Assembly (NCBI RefSeq): GCF_009756665.1
Contig: NZ_CP037953.1
Coordinates: 2,852,001-2,916,000, forward strand
Length of the DNA: 64,000 bases
Source: Permianibacter aggregans
GTDB lineage: Bacteria; Pseudomonadota; Gammaproteobacteria; Enterobacterales; Permianibacteraceae
Reading direction: 5' to 3'
In this document: piece by piece, positions 18,614 to 26,417 of the stretch
How positions within the stretch are numbered: position 1 is the stretch's first letter
Layout of the letters: each line of letters opens with the position of its first letter
The notes under the pieces: model-generated
The model's input: the letters and a program-made list of their open reading frames with translations, nothing else
What the model was told of the DNA's origin: nothing
Database searches by the model: none
Program-made: the position numbers and the translations under genes

Positions 18614-19380
18614 CATTGAAGCCGTATGTCGAAACCGAAGGCCAGGGGCCGGATCTGGTGCTGCTGCATGGCTGGGGCCTGCATGCCGGTTTGTTCGATT
18701 TGATCCGCGTACCCTTGACCAAAAACTACCGCGTACATTTTGTCGATCTGCCCGGTTTCGGCCGCAGTCCGGTTGCCGCCGGCGATTACTCGCTCGATTA
18801 CTTGCGCGATCAGGTGCTGAGTATTGCGCCGGATAACGCCCACTACGTTGGTTGGTCGCTGGGCGGCATGGTCGCTACGGCGATCGCACTTGATTATCCT
18901 CAACGCGTTAAATCACTGGTCACCGTTTGCAGCAATCCGCGTTTTCTGCAAGAAGACAGCTGGCCGCATGCGATGCGCGATACCGTCATGGAAAATTTTC
19001 AGCAATTTTTAACCGAAGATTACGAAGCGACACTGATTCGCTTTCTGGCGATTTCGACAATGGGTTCAGAAACCCAGAAAGAAGACATGCGCTACTTCAA
19101 GGAGCGGGTATTCATTCACGGCCTGCCGGCACCACAGGCTTTGCGCGGCGGTTTGCAATTGCTGAAAGCCGTTGATTTGCGTCCGCGCCTGAAAGAATTG
19201 GCAATGCCGTTTTATCGTGCATATGGTCGACTCGATGGCCTGGTGCCAGCAAAAGTCGCTGACGATGTCCAACAACTGGCGCCAAACAGTGAGCATTACG
19301 TATTCCACAAATCCAGCCACGCGCCATTTTTGTCGCATCGGCAGGAATTTCTCGATGTGTTGAACCGGTGGCTGGCATGA
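18610..19380 (+). CDS. bioH: Pimeloyl-ACP methyl ester esterase
   Basis: 256 residues, the same length as E. coli BioH. Alpha/beta hydrolase with Ser83 in GWSLGG, Asp209 in YGRLDGLVP and His237 in KSSHAPF, aligning with Ser82/Asp207/His235 of E. coli. It removes the methyl ester that BioC adds. Overlaps both bioF and bioC by 4 bases. Unlike E. coli, bioH is inside the biotin operon here. Confidence 0.96.
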   Translation: MTLKPYVETEGQGPDLVLLHGWGLHAGLFDLIRVPLTKNYRVHFVDLPGFGRSPVAAGDYSLDYLRDQVLSIAPDNAHYVGWSLGGMVATAIALDYPQRVKSLVTVCSNPRFLQEDSWPHAMRDTVMENFQQFLTEDYEATLIRFLAISTMGSETQKEDMRYFKERVFIHGLPAPQALRGGLQLLKAVDLRPRLKELAMPFYRAYGRLDGLVPAKVADDVQQLAPNSEHYVFHKSSHAPFLSHRQEFLDVLNRWLA

Positions 19381-20279
19381 GCGATTTCAACCGCGAAGAC
19401 AAATACGCGATCGCCAAACAGGATGTCGCGCAGGCGTTCAGTGCAGCGGCCAAAGCCTACGATGAACACGCGTTTCTGCAGCGTGAGATCGCCGATCGAT
19501 TGATGGAGCGGCTTGATTTGATCAAGTTGGAGCCGAAATTGATTGTCGATGTCGGCAGCGGCACCGGCTACTGCACCCGTGCTTTGCAAACGCGTTACAA
19601 GAAAGCCAGCGTCTATGGTGTCGATATCGCGCCGGGCATGGTCGAGTACGCCAATAAAAAACGCGGTTGGTTTGCCAAGGAAAAGTATCTGTGCGCCGAT
19701 GCCCGACAATTGCCGTTCGAGCATCAATCCGTCGATCTGATTTTCTCCAGCTTGGCACTGCAGTGGACCGATGATATCGACAATGTGTTCGCCGAATTCC
19801 AGCGCGTGCTGAAACCGGAAGGGCTGTTGCTGTTCAGCACCTTCGGACCGGATACCTTGAAAGAATTACGTCATGCCTGGAGTACCGTTGATGACCGGGT
19901 ACACGTCAACCGTTTTATGGATATGCACGATGTCGGCGACGCGCTGGTGCGCAATTTTTTCGCCGACCCGGTCATGGACATGGAAATGCTGACGCTGACC
20001 TATCGCGACATTATGCAGTTGATGCGCGAGTTGAAAGGCATTGGTGCCAATAATCGCAACGCTGGCCGTTCGCATAGCCTGACGACGCCAAAACAGTTAC
20101 GGCAAATGATGAGTGCTTACGAACAAGCCTTTCGCCGTGAAGATCAGACATTACCGGTCAGCTACGAAGTGGTTTACGGTCACGCCTGGGGTACCGAGTT
20201 GAAAGCGCGACAAACGGCGCCGCAGGAATTCGCGATGCCGGTCTCGCAAATTCCGATTCGTCGCGCCAAACCGGAATAA
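19377..20279 (+). CDS. bioC: Malonyl-ACP O-methyltransferase
   Basis: 300 residues from the ATG that overlaps the bioH stop. SAM motif VDVGSGTGYCTRAL near residue 60, then YGVDIAPGMVEYA and DLIFSSLALQWTDD. BioC methylates malonyl-ACP so that it can enter fatty acid elongation and emerge as pimeloyl-ACP methyl ester. It is longer than E. coli BioC (251) because of a larger C-terminal helical part, as in Pseudomonas. Confidence 0.95.
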   Translation: MSDFNREDKYAIAKQDVAQAFSAAAKAYDEHAFLQREIADRLMERLDLIKLEPKLIVDVGSGTGYCTRALQTRYKKASVYGVDIAPGMVEYANKKRGWFAKEKYLCADARQLPFEHQSVDLIFSSLALQWTDDIDNVFAEFQRVLKPEGLLLFSTFGPDTLKELRHAWSTVDDRVHVNRFMDMHDVGDALVRNFFADPVMDMEMLTLTYRDIMQLMRELKGIGANNRNAGRSHSLTTPKQLRQMMSAYEQAFRREDQTLPVSYEVVYGHAWGTELKARQTAPQEFAMPVSQIPIRRAKPE

Positions 20280-20283
20280 CACC

Positions 20284-20958
20284 ATGAGCAAAACGATCTT
20301 TATCACCGGCACTGACACCGGTGTTGGTAAGACTCACGTCAGTTGTGCGCTGATTCGCGCGCTGCAGAACGCTGGTCGTTCGGTGCTGGCGGTCAAACCG
20401 GTAGCTTCCGGTGCCGAGCCTATCGACGGCGAATTGAAAAACGAGGACGCCTTAGCGTTGCAACAAGCATTGCAGAGTTCCGTGCCGTATCCATTGCTGA
20501 ATCCGTTTGTTTTTGCGCCAGCGATTGCGCCGCATATTGCTGCCCGTCAGGCCGGCGTCGAACTCAGCGTCGCGCGCATTGCCGAGAGTTTGAGCTGGTT
20601 GCGTGAAAGCGATGCGGAAGTGGTCATTATCGAAGGTGCTGGTGGCTGGCTGGTGCCCTTGAATGAGCGCGAAACCTTTGCCGATTTGGCTGCGTCAGTT
20701 GGCGATGGTGTCGTGCTGGTCGTAGGTATGCGCTTGGGTTGTATCAATCACGCGCTACTTTCGGTAAGCGCTATTGCCCAAAGTGGTTTGCCGCTTCTGG
20801 GCTGGGTCGCCAATAATCCGCAGCCGCGGATGCCAATGTACGACGAGAATCTAGCCTATCTGCGCGAACACATTCAGGCACCGATGTTGGCAGAACTCGC
20901 GTACAACGAAACGGCGCTTTCGCTCGATAGCGGTACGCTCGCGCATCTGCTTGGATAG
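20284..20958 (+). CDS. bioD: Dethiobiotin synthetase
   Basis: 224 residues. P-loop GTDTGVGKT at 9-17, AVKPVASGAE and VIIEGAGGWLVPL are BioD motifs. It closes the ureido ring using CO2 and ATP. Starts 4 bases after bioC and is the last gene of the operon. No strong terminator follows directly; the next gene has its own putative promoter. Confidence 0.97.
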   Translation: MSKTIFITGTDTGVGKTHVSCALIRALQNAGRSVLAVKPVASGAEPIDGELKNEDALALQQALQSSVPYPLLNPFVFAPAIAPHIAARQAGVELSVARIAESLSWLRESDAEVVIIEGAGGWLVPLNERETFADLAASVGDGVVLVVGMRLGCINHALLSVSAIAQSGLPLLGWVANNPQPRMPMYDENLAYLREHIQAPMLAELAYNETALSLDSGTLAHLLG

Positions 20959-20986
20959 TTCTTGCGAGTTTCATCGCACTTTTGGC

Positions 20987-21014
20987 TAAAAAATAAGCTA
21001 AACTCTGTCGGTAA
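20987..21014 (+). promoter_or_regulatory. Possible sigma-28 (FliA) promoter
   Basis: TAAAAAAT, 12-base spacer, GTCGGTAA, close to the FliA pattern TAAAGTTT-N11-GCCGATAA. It precedes a gene whose product resembles the C-terminus of flagellar rod proteins. A separate 8-bp hairpin, CCGGCACG / CGTGCCGG, follows downstream (about 21028-21050). Confidence 0.4.
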
Positions 21015-21110
21015 TGCTGCGTTTGTCCGGCACGTCTCAGCGTGCCGGTGTCAAACCTCACCTGACGTCCAAAGCCATGCATGGGCATGGGTTCTCACTT
21101 GGAGGTGTTT

Positions 21111-21338
21111 ATGCAACTGAGTCCACTCGCTTCCGGCGTTCAAGGCGTTTTGCGCGCCAATGAACTGGCCGCTGATGCCTCCAGCCGCATCGCCCAGGCC
21201 GGCACCACCAATCCGGATCAGGATCTGGTCACGCCGGTTGTCGATTTGCTGCGGGCCGAACGCCTCGCCGAAGCCTCGGCGCGCGTTATCGAAACTGAAC
21301 AGCGCACGCTCGGCAGTCTGCTCGACGTAAGGGCTTAA
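21111..21338 (+). CDS. Mini-protein resembling the C-terminal end of flagellar rod proteins
   Basis: 75 residues, with a good GGAGG site before the ATG. The C-terminal half reads NPDQDLVTPVVDLLRAERLAEA and then SARVIETEQRTLGSLLDV. This resembles the C-terminal helix of FlgF/FlgG/FlgC rod proteins (motif VxxMVxLLxAQRxYEANxKVIxTxDxMLGxLLxI). No N-terminal rod domain is present. Followed 16 bases later by the putative metalloprotease gene. It may be a stand-alone flagellar-axis-like piece or a partner of the next protein. The resemblance is by eye. Confidence 0.6.
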   Translation: MQLSPLASGVQGVLRANELAADASSRIAQAGTTNPDQDLVTPVVDLLRAERLAEASARVIETEQRTLGSLLDVRA

Positions 21339-21354
21339 AGGCAGGAATGCCGCC

Positions 21355-22245
21355 ATGATGGGGCTCGCCGTACCGGTCTTTCATCTGCCGGTGGCACCGA
21401 ATCCTCAGCTCGATGCATTGCGTAATGAAAACATTCGCTTCGAGCCGATTCCGGAGCCGCCAAAGGCGCCGGCAACAACGCCGCCGCGCGCTGAAGTTGA
21501 CGAATACGACCGCAGTCGGGCCACGGCCCAGCCGCGTGAAACACCAGCTGATCGGCAAGCGACGCTGGACCCACGCGCAATTGCCAACAACGAACAGCAG
21601 CCCGAAAACCAAGGCGAGAACCGCGAACAACGCCAGCAGCAACGTCAGGAACAAATTGAAATTCGAGATTTGGCGGCCAGGGATCGTGCCGTGCGCGCGC
21701 ACGAAGCCGCACACGCCGCCGTAGGAGGTCAGTATGCCGGTGCGCCGTCTTACCGATTTCAGCGTGGCCCGGATGGCCAGAGCTATGCCGTCTCTGGCGA
21801 GGTGCCTATTGATGCCTCGGCGGTGCCGGGCGATGCCGAAGCCACCATCCGTAAACTGCAAACCGTACGTCGTGCGGCGTTGGCGCCGGCGGATCCCTCT
21901 ACCCAGGATCGGCGCATCGCCGCCCAGGCGATCAGTCGCATTGCTCGTGCCCGGGCCGAACTGGCGATTGAGCAACGGACACAAACCGAAGCCGCCACAG
22001 CCACCGAAACCTCCGCGCAAACCGAACAAACCCGCGCTGCCCTTCCCGGTAGTACCGTTTCCGTCGGTAGCGATACGCTCTATGTGAGCTGCCCGTTTTG
22101 CAGCAAACCGCATTTGCCAGCGCCAAGTCAGGCGGTTAGCGAACCGCTGGATAGCAGCGCACTGAGCGCCAGGCTGAAATCACGCGGCGTGTTGTTACCG
22201 GGTGATCGGGTCGCGAGCCCTTCGGTTTTCCGCCGCGCCGGTTAA
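21355..22245 (+). CDS. Putative metalloprotease of the SprA-related family
   Basis: 296 residues. A low-complexity Pro/Ala/Gln-rich N-terminus with a coiled charged part (ENREQRQQQRQEQIE) is followed by the conserved block RDRAVRAHEAAHAAVGGQYA with an HExxH site (HEAAH), then SYAVSGEVPIDASAVPGDAE and a C-terminal helical Ala/Gln-rich tail. This is the 'putative metalloprotease CJM1_0395 / SprA-related' family, whose members are often near flagellar or surface genes. No signal peptide was seen. Probably cotranscribed with the rod-like mini-protein. Confidence 0.75.
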   Translation: MMGLAVPVFHLPVAPNPQLDALRNENIRFEPIPEPPKAPATTPPRAEVDEYDRSRATAQPRETPADRQATLDPRAIANNEQQPENQGENREQRQQQRQEQIEIRDLAARDRAVRAHEAAHAAVGGQYAGAPSYRFQRGPDGQSYAVSGEVPIDASAVPGDAEATIRKLQTVRRAALAPADPSTQDRRIAAQAISRIARARAELAIEQRTQTEAATATETSAQTEQTRAALPGSTVSVGSDTLYVSCPFCSKPHLPAPSQAVSEPLDSSALSARLKSRGVLLPGDRVASPSVFRRAG

Positions 22246-22341
22246 ATGATCCACGCTTGCAATAAAGCTTGAATTCCCGATCAAGTCCCGTACACTGCGC
22301 GCAATCTTTCGCATTCTTTTCAGCATTCAGGCAACGCATTC

Positions 22342-23175
22342 GTGGCAGCAGGCGTGCAACGACCTTTCTTGAAATGGGCCGGCGGCAAGTTCCGGGTACT
22401 GCCTCATATTCTGCAGGCGCTGCCGGACGGTAAGCGCCTGATCGAGCCGTTCGTCGGTTCCGGCGCCTTGTTCCTGAATACCGACTACCGCAGCTATCAA
22501 CTGGCGGATATCAATCCGGATCTGATCAACCTTTATCAGACGTTGCAAAAAGACGGCGCCAACTTTATTGATTATGTCGCGCGTTATTTCACTGCCGTGC
22601 ATAACCAAGTCGAAAAATTTTATCAGCACCGTGAGCGCTTCAATCTGCTTCGCGTCAACAACAAGCGTCAGCAAAAAGAAAAAGCGGCGTTGTTCTTGTA
22701 CCTGAACCGCCACGGCTATAACGGCCTGTGCCGTTACAACAGCAAAGGTCTGTTCAATGTACCGTTCGGTCGCTTCAAGCTGCCGTATTTTCCGGTCAAG
22801 GAAATGCTGGCGTTCCATCTGAAAGCACAAACAGCGGAATTTGTTTGCGCCGATTTCCGGCAAGTGATGGCGGCCGCCAAACGAGGTGATGTCGTCTACT
22901 GCGACCCGCCTTATGTGCCATTAAGCCGCACCGCCAGTTTCACGGCGTATGCCTACACCAGCTTTACCGCCGAAGCGCAGCAGGATCTGGCCAATGCGGC
23001 GGCACGTTTAAGCAAGAAACAGATCCCGGTGTTGATTTCCAATCACGACACCAACGAAACCCGTTTGTTGTATCAGCAAGCGGCGATTCTGCATTTTCCG
23101 GTGCGTCGCTTTATTAGTTGCAATGGTACCAAACGACTGCATGCCAACGAGTTGCTGGCGCACTACGCGGTTTAA
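22342..23175 (+). CDS. dam: DNA adenine methyltransferase
   Basis: 277 residues from a GTG start. SAM site KWAGGK (11-16) and EPFVGSGALF (35-44), catalytic DPPY at 188-191, and GYNGLCRYN are the Dam pattern (GATC N6-adenine). It guides mismatch repair and replication timing, which fits the presence of mutL at 41 kb. The GTG start aligns with the E. coli N-terminus (AFLKWAGGK). A bidirectional terminator follows and separates it from phaC. Confidence 0.95.
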   Translation: MAAGVQRPFLKWAGGKFRVLPHILQALPDGKRLIEPFVGSGALFLNTDYRSYQLADINPDLINLYQTLQKDGANFIDYVARYFTAVHNQVEKFYQHRERFNLLRVNNKRQQKEKAALFLYLNRHGYNGLCRYNSKGLFNVPFGRFKLPYFPVKEMLAFHLKAQTAEFVCADFRQVMAAAKRGDVVYCDPPYVPLSRTASFTAYAYTSFTAEAQQDLANAAARLSKKQIPVLISNHDTNETRLLYQQAAILHFPVRRFISCNGTKRLHANELLAHYAV

Positions 23176-23204
23176 TTGTCGATAAGTGGAAGAATGTGTG
23201 AAAA

Positions 23205-23234
23205 GAAAAGGCCATCAAACGATGGCCTTTTTTC
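23205..23234 (+). terminator. Bidirectional terminator between dam and phaC
   Basis: Stem AAGGCCATC / GATGGCCTT with a short AAAC loop, flanked by A and T runs. It suits both converging genes. Confidence 0.92.
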
Positions 23235-23247
23235 ATTCCGGAAACGC

Positions 23248-25008
23248 TCAGGTTTTTACCCGAACGTAGCTGCCGGGCGCTGGTTCTATGGCTTTCTCGA
23301 TTTGACGGGCGGCCACGTTGGCTTTGCAGCCTTCGGTAACCCAATCGTTCCAGTCACGCCACCAGGAACCGGTGTGGGCTTCGCTTTCGGCATGCCAGAG
23401 GATCGGATCTTCCGGCAATTCACCGTGCGTGCGGTAACCGTATTTTTCGCTGCCATCCGGATTGATGACGCCGGCAATATGACCAGAACCACCGAGTACA
23501 AAACGCACCGGTCCTTTGTGCAGGCGGGCACCGCGATAAGTGGCGGTCCACAGCGCAATATGATCTTGTTCGGTCGACAGGAAATACACCGGCGTTTCGA
23601 TGCTGCCGATATCGATTGGCGTATCGAGCAGGGTAATACCACCCGGTTCGGCCAGTTTGTTGTTCAGATACATATTACGCAGATAGAACGCATGCATCTT
23701 GGCCGGTAGATTGGTCGCATCGCAGTTCCAGTACAACAAGTCAAATGCCATCGGTGTTTTGCCGAGCAGGTAATTGTTGACCCAGTACGACCAAATCAAA
23801 TCATTCTCACGCAAGCTGTTGAACGCCGTGGCCATTTGTTTGCCGCTGAACACGCCTTCTTTCTGCATTTGCGCGTCGAGCAAATCGAGTTGTTGCTCGT
23901 CGATGTAAACGCCGATTTCACCGGGTTCGGAAAAATCAATCAAGGTCGCGAGATACGTGGCGCGGGCAATCGGGTTTTTCTTTTTGCCTTTGCTTTGTTT
24001 TTCCTGCGCGGTCAGGTAGGCGAGTGTGCAGGACAGCAGCGTGCCGCCCAGGCAGTAACCAACGGCGTTGACTTCTTTTTCACCGGTCAGTTTTTCGATT
24101 TGCTCGATCGCGGTCAGCGTGCCTTCCTGCAGATAATCCTCGAAACCATTGTCGGCATGAGCCGGGCCCGGATTGACCCAGGAGATCAGAAATACGGTGT
24201 GGCCTTGTTCGACGGCCCAACGGACAAACGAATTTTTCGCGCGTAAATCGAGAATGTAAAACTTGTTGATCCAGGGCGGAACGATCAACAAGGGACGCTT
24301 ATAGACTTTCTCGGTCGTTGGTGTGTACTGAATCAGTTGAATCAAATCATTTTGATAGACGACAGCGCCTGGTGTGGTCGCGACATTCTCACCGGTTTTG
24401 AACGCGTTCATATCGGTCATCGTGATGTTCAAGCGACCGCCGCCACGCACCAGGTCTTCAACAAATTGGGCAATGCCGCGCAGCAGGGAGGTGCCGCCGG
24501 TACGCTGGGCTTCTCCCCAGACTTCCGGATTGCTCAGCGCGAAATTGCTCGGCGCAAACGCGTTGATGGCCTGACGGGTAAAAAAGCGCAGCGCTTCGGT
24601 GTGCTCGGCTTCAGAACGGCTTTTCGGTTGCAGCGCTTTGAACATTTGCTCGGCGTACAGCAAATAACTTTCGCGCAGCAGCGTGAAATACGGCTGGTTC
24701 CAGCTTTCCGATTTAAAGCGTTTGTCGCCGCTCGGTTCGGCCTGGCCACTGAGCGCGGCTTGCAGGCGTTCCTGCCACTGGTTCTGCCAGGTTTGCCATT
24801 GATTCTGGAATTCGTTGCCGCGGTTTTGCCAGAGCTGAAAGCCTTCCTGGAAGCAGCGCATCCAGATCGCCGAAACGCGGGCCATGTCCTGGCTGAAATC
24901 GGCGCCACCTTGGGCGTATTGGGCCAGCAAGGCTTGCCAGCCCTGGCTGATGCGGGCCATCAGCTCGGATTGTTCTTGTACATTTGTCATAGCGGTTTGA
25001 CTGTCCAT
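23248..25008 (-). CDS. phaC: Class I poly(3-hydroxyalkanoate) synthase
   Basis: 586 residues, class I length. The lipase-like box GYCLGG puts the catalytic cysteine at 319, with Asp482 in STEQDHIAL and His510 in GGSGHIAG, matching Cys319/Asp480/His508 of Cupriavidus PhaC. It polymerises 3-hydroxyacyl-CoA to PHA granules. GAGGTGA precedes the ATG at 25008. phaA and phaB are not in the window. Divergent from the phasin gene with a 108-base gap. Confidence 0.97.
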   Translation of the reverse strand: MDSQTAMTNVQEQSELMARISQGWQALLAQYAQGGADFSQDMARVSAIWMRCFQEGFQLWQNRGNEFQNQWQTWQNQWQERLQAALSGQAEPSGDKRFKSESWNQPYFTLLRESYLLYAEQMFKALQPKSRSEAEHTEALRFFTRQAINAFAPSNFALSNPEVWGEAQRTGGTSLLRGIAQFVEDLVRGGGRLNITMTDMNAFKTGENVATTPGAVVYQNDLIQLIQYTPTTEKVYKRPLLIVPPWINKFYILDLRAKNSFVRWAVEQGHTVFLISWVNPGPAHADNGFEDYLQEGTLTAIEQIEKLTGEKEVNAVGYCLGGTLLSCTLAYLTAQEKQSKGKKKNPIARATYLATLIDFSEPGEIGVYIDEQQLDLLDAQMQKEGVFSGKQMATAFNSLRENDLIWSYWVNNYLLGKTPMAFDLLYWNCDATNLPAKMHAFYLRNMYLNNKLAEPGGITLLDTPIDIGSIETPVYFLSTEQDHIALWTATYRGARLHKGPVRFVLGGSGHIAGVINPDGSEKYGYRTHGELPEDPILWHAESEAHTGSWWRDWNDWVTEGCKANVAARQIEKAIEPAPGSYVRVKT

Positions 25009-25052
25009 ATGCTCACCTCTTGGCCGTTTTGTTCATTTTGCCAGCAAAAATG

Positions 25053-25081
25053 TTGCAATGCGACAAAAGATTGCTTATGCT
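25053..25081 (+). promoter_or_regulatory. Candidate sigma-70 promoter of phasin gene
   Basis: TTGCAA, 17-base spacer, TATGCT. Each hexamer matches 4 of 6 consensus positions. The expected transcript would start about 30 bases before the phasin ATG. Confidence 0.4.
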
Positions 25082-25116
25082 GCTTTGCACCAAACCGCCA
25101 ATAGGAGGCTACAACG

Positions 25117-25491
25117 ATGTGGAATACTCTGTTTAGCAACATGACCGAACAAGGTCGTTCGATTAACCAGTCGGTGGTTGAGTTTAACCAGCTCGTATTG
25201 CGTCAGGTCGAGAAAGTCGCCCAAGCGCAAGTGGAAAGCTTCAACGCCTATGCCAATTTGAACCTGAAGCAGTTGCAGGCCGCCACCAAGCTGGCTGACC
25301 TGGAGCAGGTAAAGGGCTTTGTTGGTCAACAGACCGATTACCTGAAAGCGGTACAAAACCGTGCTCAGGAAGATCTGACCAAGCTCACCCAACTGAGCGA
25401 AGAAAGCCGCAAGGAACTGACCGGCTTTTTCACCGAGCGCTTCAACAGCGCCACGGCTGAAGTCAGCAAAGCTGCGAAGAAAGCCGCTTAA
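25117..25491 (+). CDS. phaP: Phasin (PHA granule-associated protein)
   Basis: 124 residues, all helical, rich in Gln, Ala and Lys. It has the phasin_2-type heptad look (VVEFNQLVLRQVEKVAQAQ, then AYANLNLKQLQAATKLAD) and the KGFVGQQTDYLK segment typical of phasins. It coats PHA granules and controls their size. AGGAGG precedes the ATG. Divergent from phaC and ended by a strong terminator. Confidence 0.92.
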   Translation: MWNTLFSNMTEQGRSINQSVVEFNQLVLRQVEKVAQAQVESFNAYANLNLKQLQAATKLADLEQVKGFVGQQTDYLKAVQNRAQEDLTKLTQLSEESRKELTGFFTERFNSATAEVSKAAKKAA

Positions 25492-25511
25492 TCTGCTGTA
25501 CCGAATCGTAG

Positions 25512-25540
25512 AAAACCCCGCTTCCGCGGGGTTTTTTATT
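25512..25540 (+). terminator. Rho-independent terminator after phasin
   Basis: Stem ACCCCGC / GCGGGGT with loop TTCC, flanked by A and T6 runs. Confidence 0.93.
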
Positions 25541-25752
25541 TAGAAGCCATGTCAAAAATAGTTTGGACGATGGCGAGGTGCGCGAATTAGGAGCGGAAAA
25601 ATTCGCCAGGAGCGAATTTTCGTGCCAACTCCGAAGGGGGAGGCGCAAGGATGCGCCGAACATCAACCGGAGTTTACAAGTAGTAAATGAGGATGCCGAG
25701 CACCGCATCCGCGCAGATCGCCGAGTTCCAGGCATTTTTGAAATGGCTTCTA
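25541..25752. mobile_element. MITE-like element, copy A, carrying a hairpin-module cargo
   Basis: Ends are inverted repeats: GAAGCCATGTCAAAAAT at 25543 and the complement of GAAGCCATTTCAAAAAT ending at 25750 (16 of 17 identical), both flanked by TA. Copy B at 49.3 kb has the same ends. About 119 extra internal bases hold hairpins AAAATTCG-CCAGGAG-CGAATTTT (25598-25620) and GGCGC-AAGGAT-GCGCC (25642-25657). It has no coding capacity. The right end supplies the TAG stop of the DUF2970 gene. Confidence 0.8.
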
Positions 25753-25995
25753 CTGTCCGGCTGAGGACAGCACTGAGCGCACGATCAGCACCAGCGTCAC
25801 GATAAACAAAATGACAAAGACGATGCCAATCGCGATGTAGTCGCCGGGCCGGCCATGCTGAAAATCTTTCTGCCGCTTTTCTTCCGACTGCACGCCGAAC
25901 GCGGCAGCCAGCACGCTTTGCACCACGCTCCAGAAGCCGGGGCGTTTTGGCGCTTGTTGTGGGGATTGTTCAGGGGACTCAGAAGGTTCGCGCAT
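25750..25995 (-). CDS. DUF2970 family membrane protein
   Basis: 81 residues. A Pro/Gln/Ser-rich N-terminus, then FWSVVQSVLAAAFGVQSEEKRQKDF and HGRPGDYIAIGIVFV, the DUF2970 pattern, ending in one transmembrane helix. Function of the family is unknown. Its stop codon TAG coincides with the end of MITE copy A, so the last residues may have been set by that insertion. Confidence 0.85.
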   Translation of the reverse strand: MREPSESPEQSPQQAPKRPGFWSVVQSVLAAAFGVQSEEKRQKDFQHGRPGDYIAIGIVFVILFIVTLVLIVRSVLSSAGQ

Positions 25996-26073
25996 CGTGT
26001 CTGCTTCCGATAAAAACCTAAAAAACGAAAAACCGGCACATTGGCCGGTTTCTCGCGACTGAAGACTGCTGGG

Positions 26074-26298
26074 TTATCGAATGAATAACTCCAGAAAATC
26101 AATGAAGTGCAGCGATGGCGCTTTGTGGCGGCCAAACAACCAGTCACCGTAACCGACGTTTTCTTTCTGTTCACACTCTGGCGGCGGTACCGCGCAGTCG
26201 GTTTGAGCGACGGTCACTGCATCCGCTGGCGGGATCGGCGCCGGGCCAACCAAGACCAGGGTACCCACGACAAAAGCGACCGCCAACAGCTTTTTCAT
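26074..26298 (-). CDS. Small exported protein (hypothetical)
   Basis: 74 residues from ATG at 26298. AGAGGAG lies 8 bases upstream; a GTG three codons earlier is too close to this site. Signal peptide MKKLLAVAFVVGTLVLVGPAP, a short Cys-containing part (CAVPPPEC) and a C-terminal GYGDWLFGRHKAPSLHFIDF. The two cysteines could form a disulfide. No family recognised. Confidence 0.6.
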   Translation of the reverse strand: MKKLLAVAFVVGTLVLVGPAPIPPADAVTVAQTDCAVPPPECEQKENVGYGDWLFGRHKAPSLHFIDFLELFIR

Positions 26299-26417
26299 TG
26301 TCGACACTCCTCTTGCTTACTCAGGTGGCCATTACCTGTCAGGGCTGACATTGTAGACCTATCGCTGGCGTTTCGATACCGGCAACCATCGTAAATATTG
26401 GCCATTTGGTCGCAACT

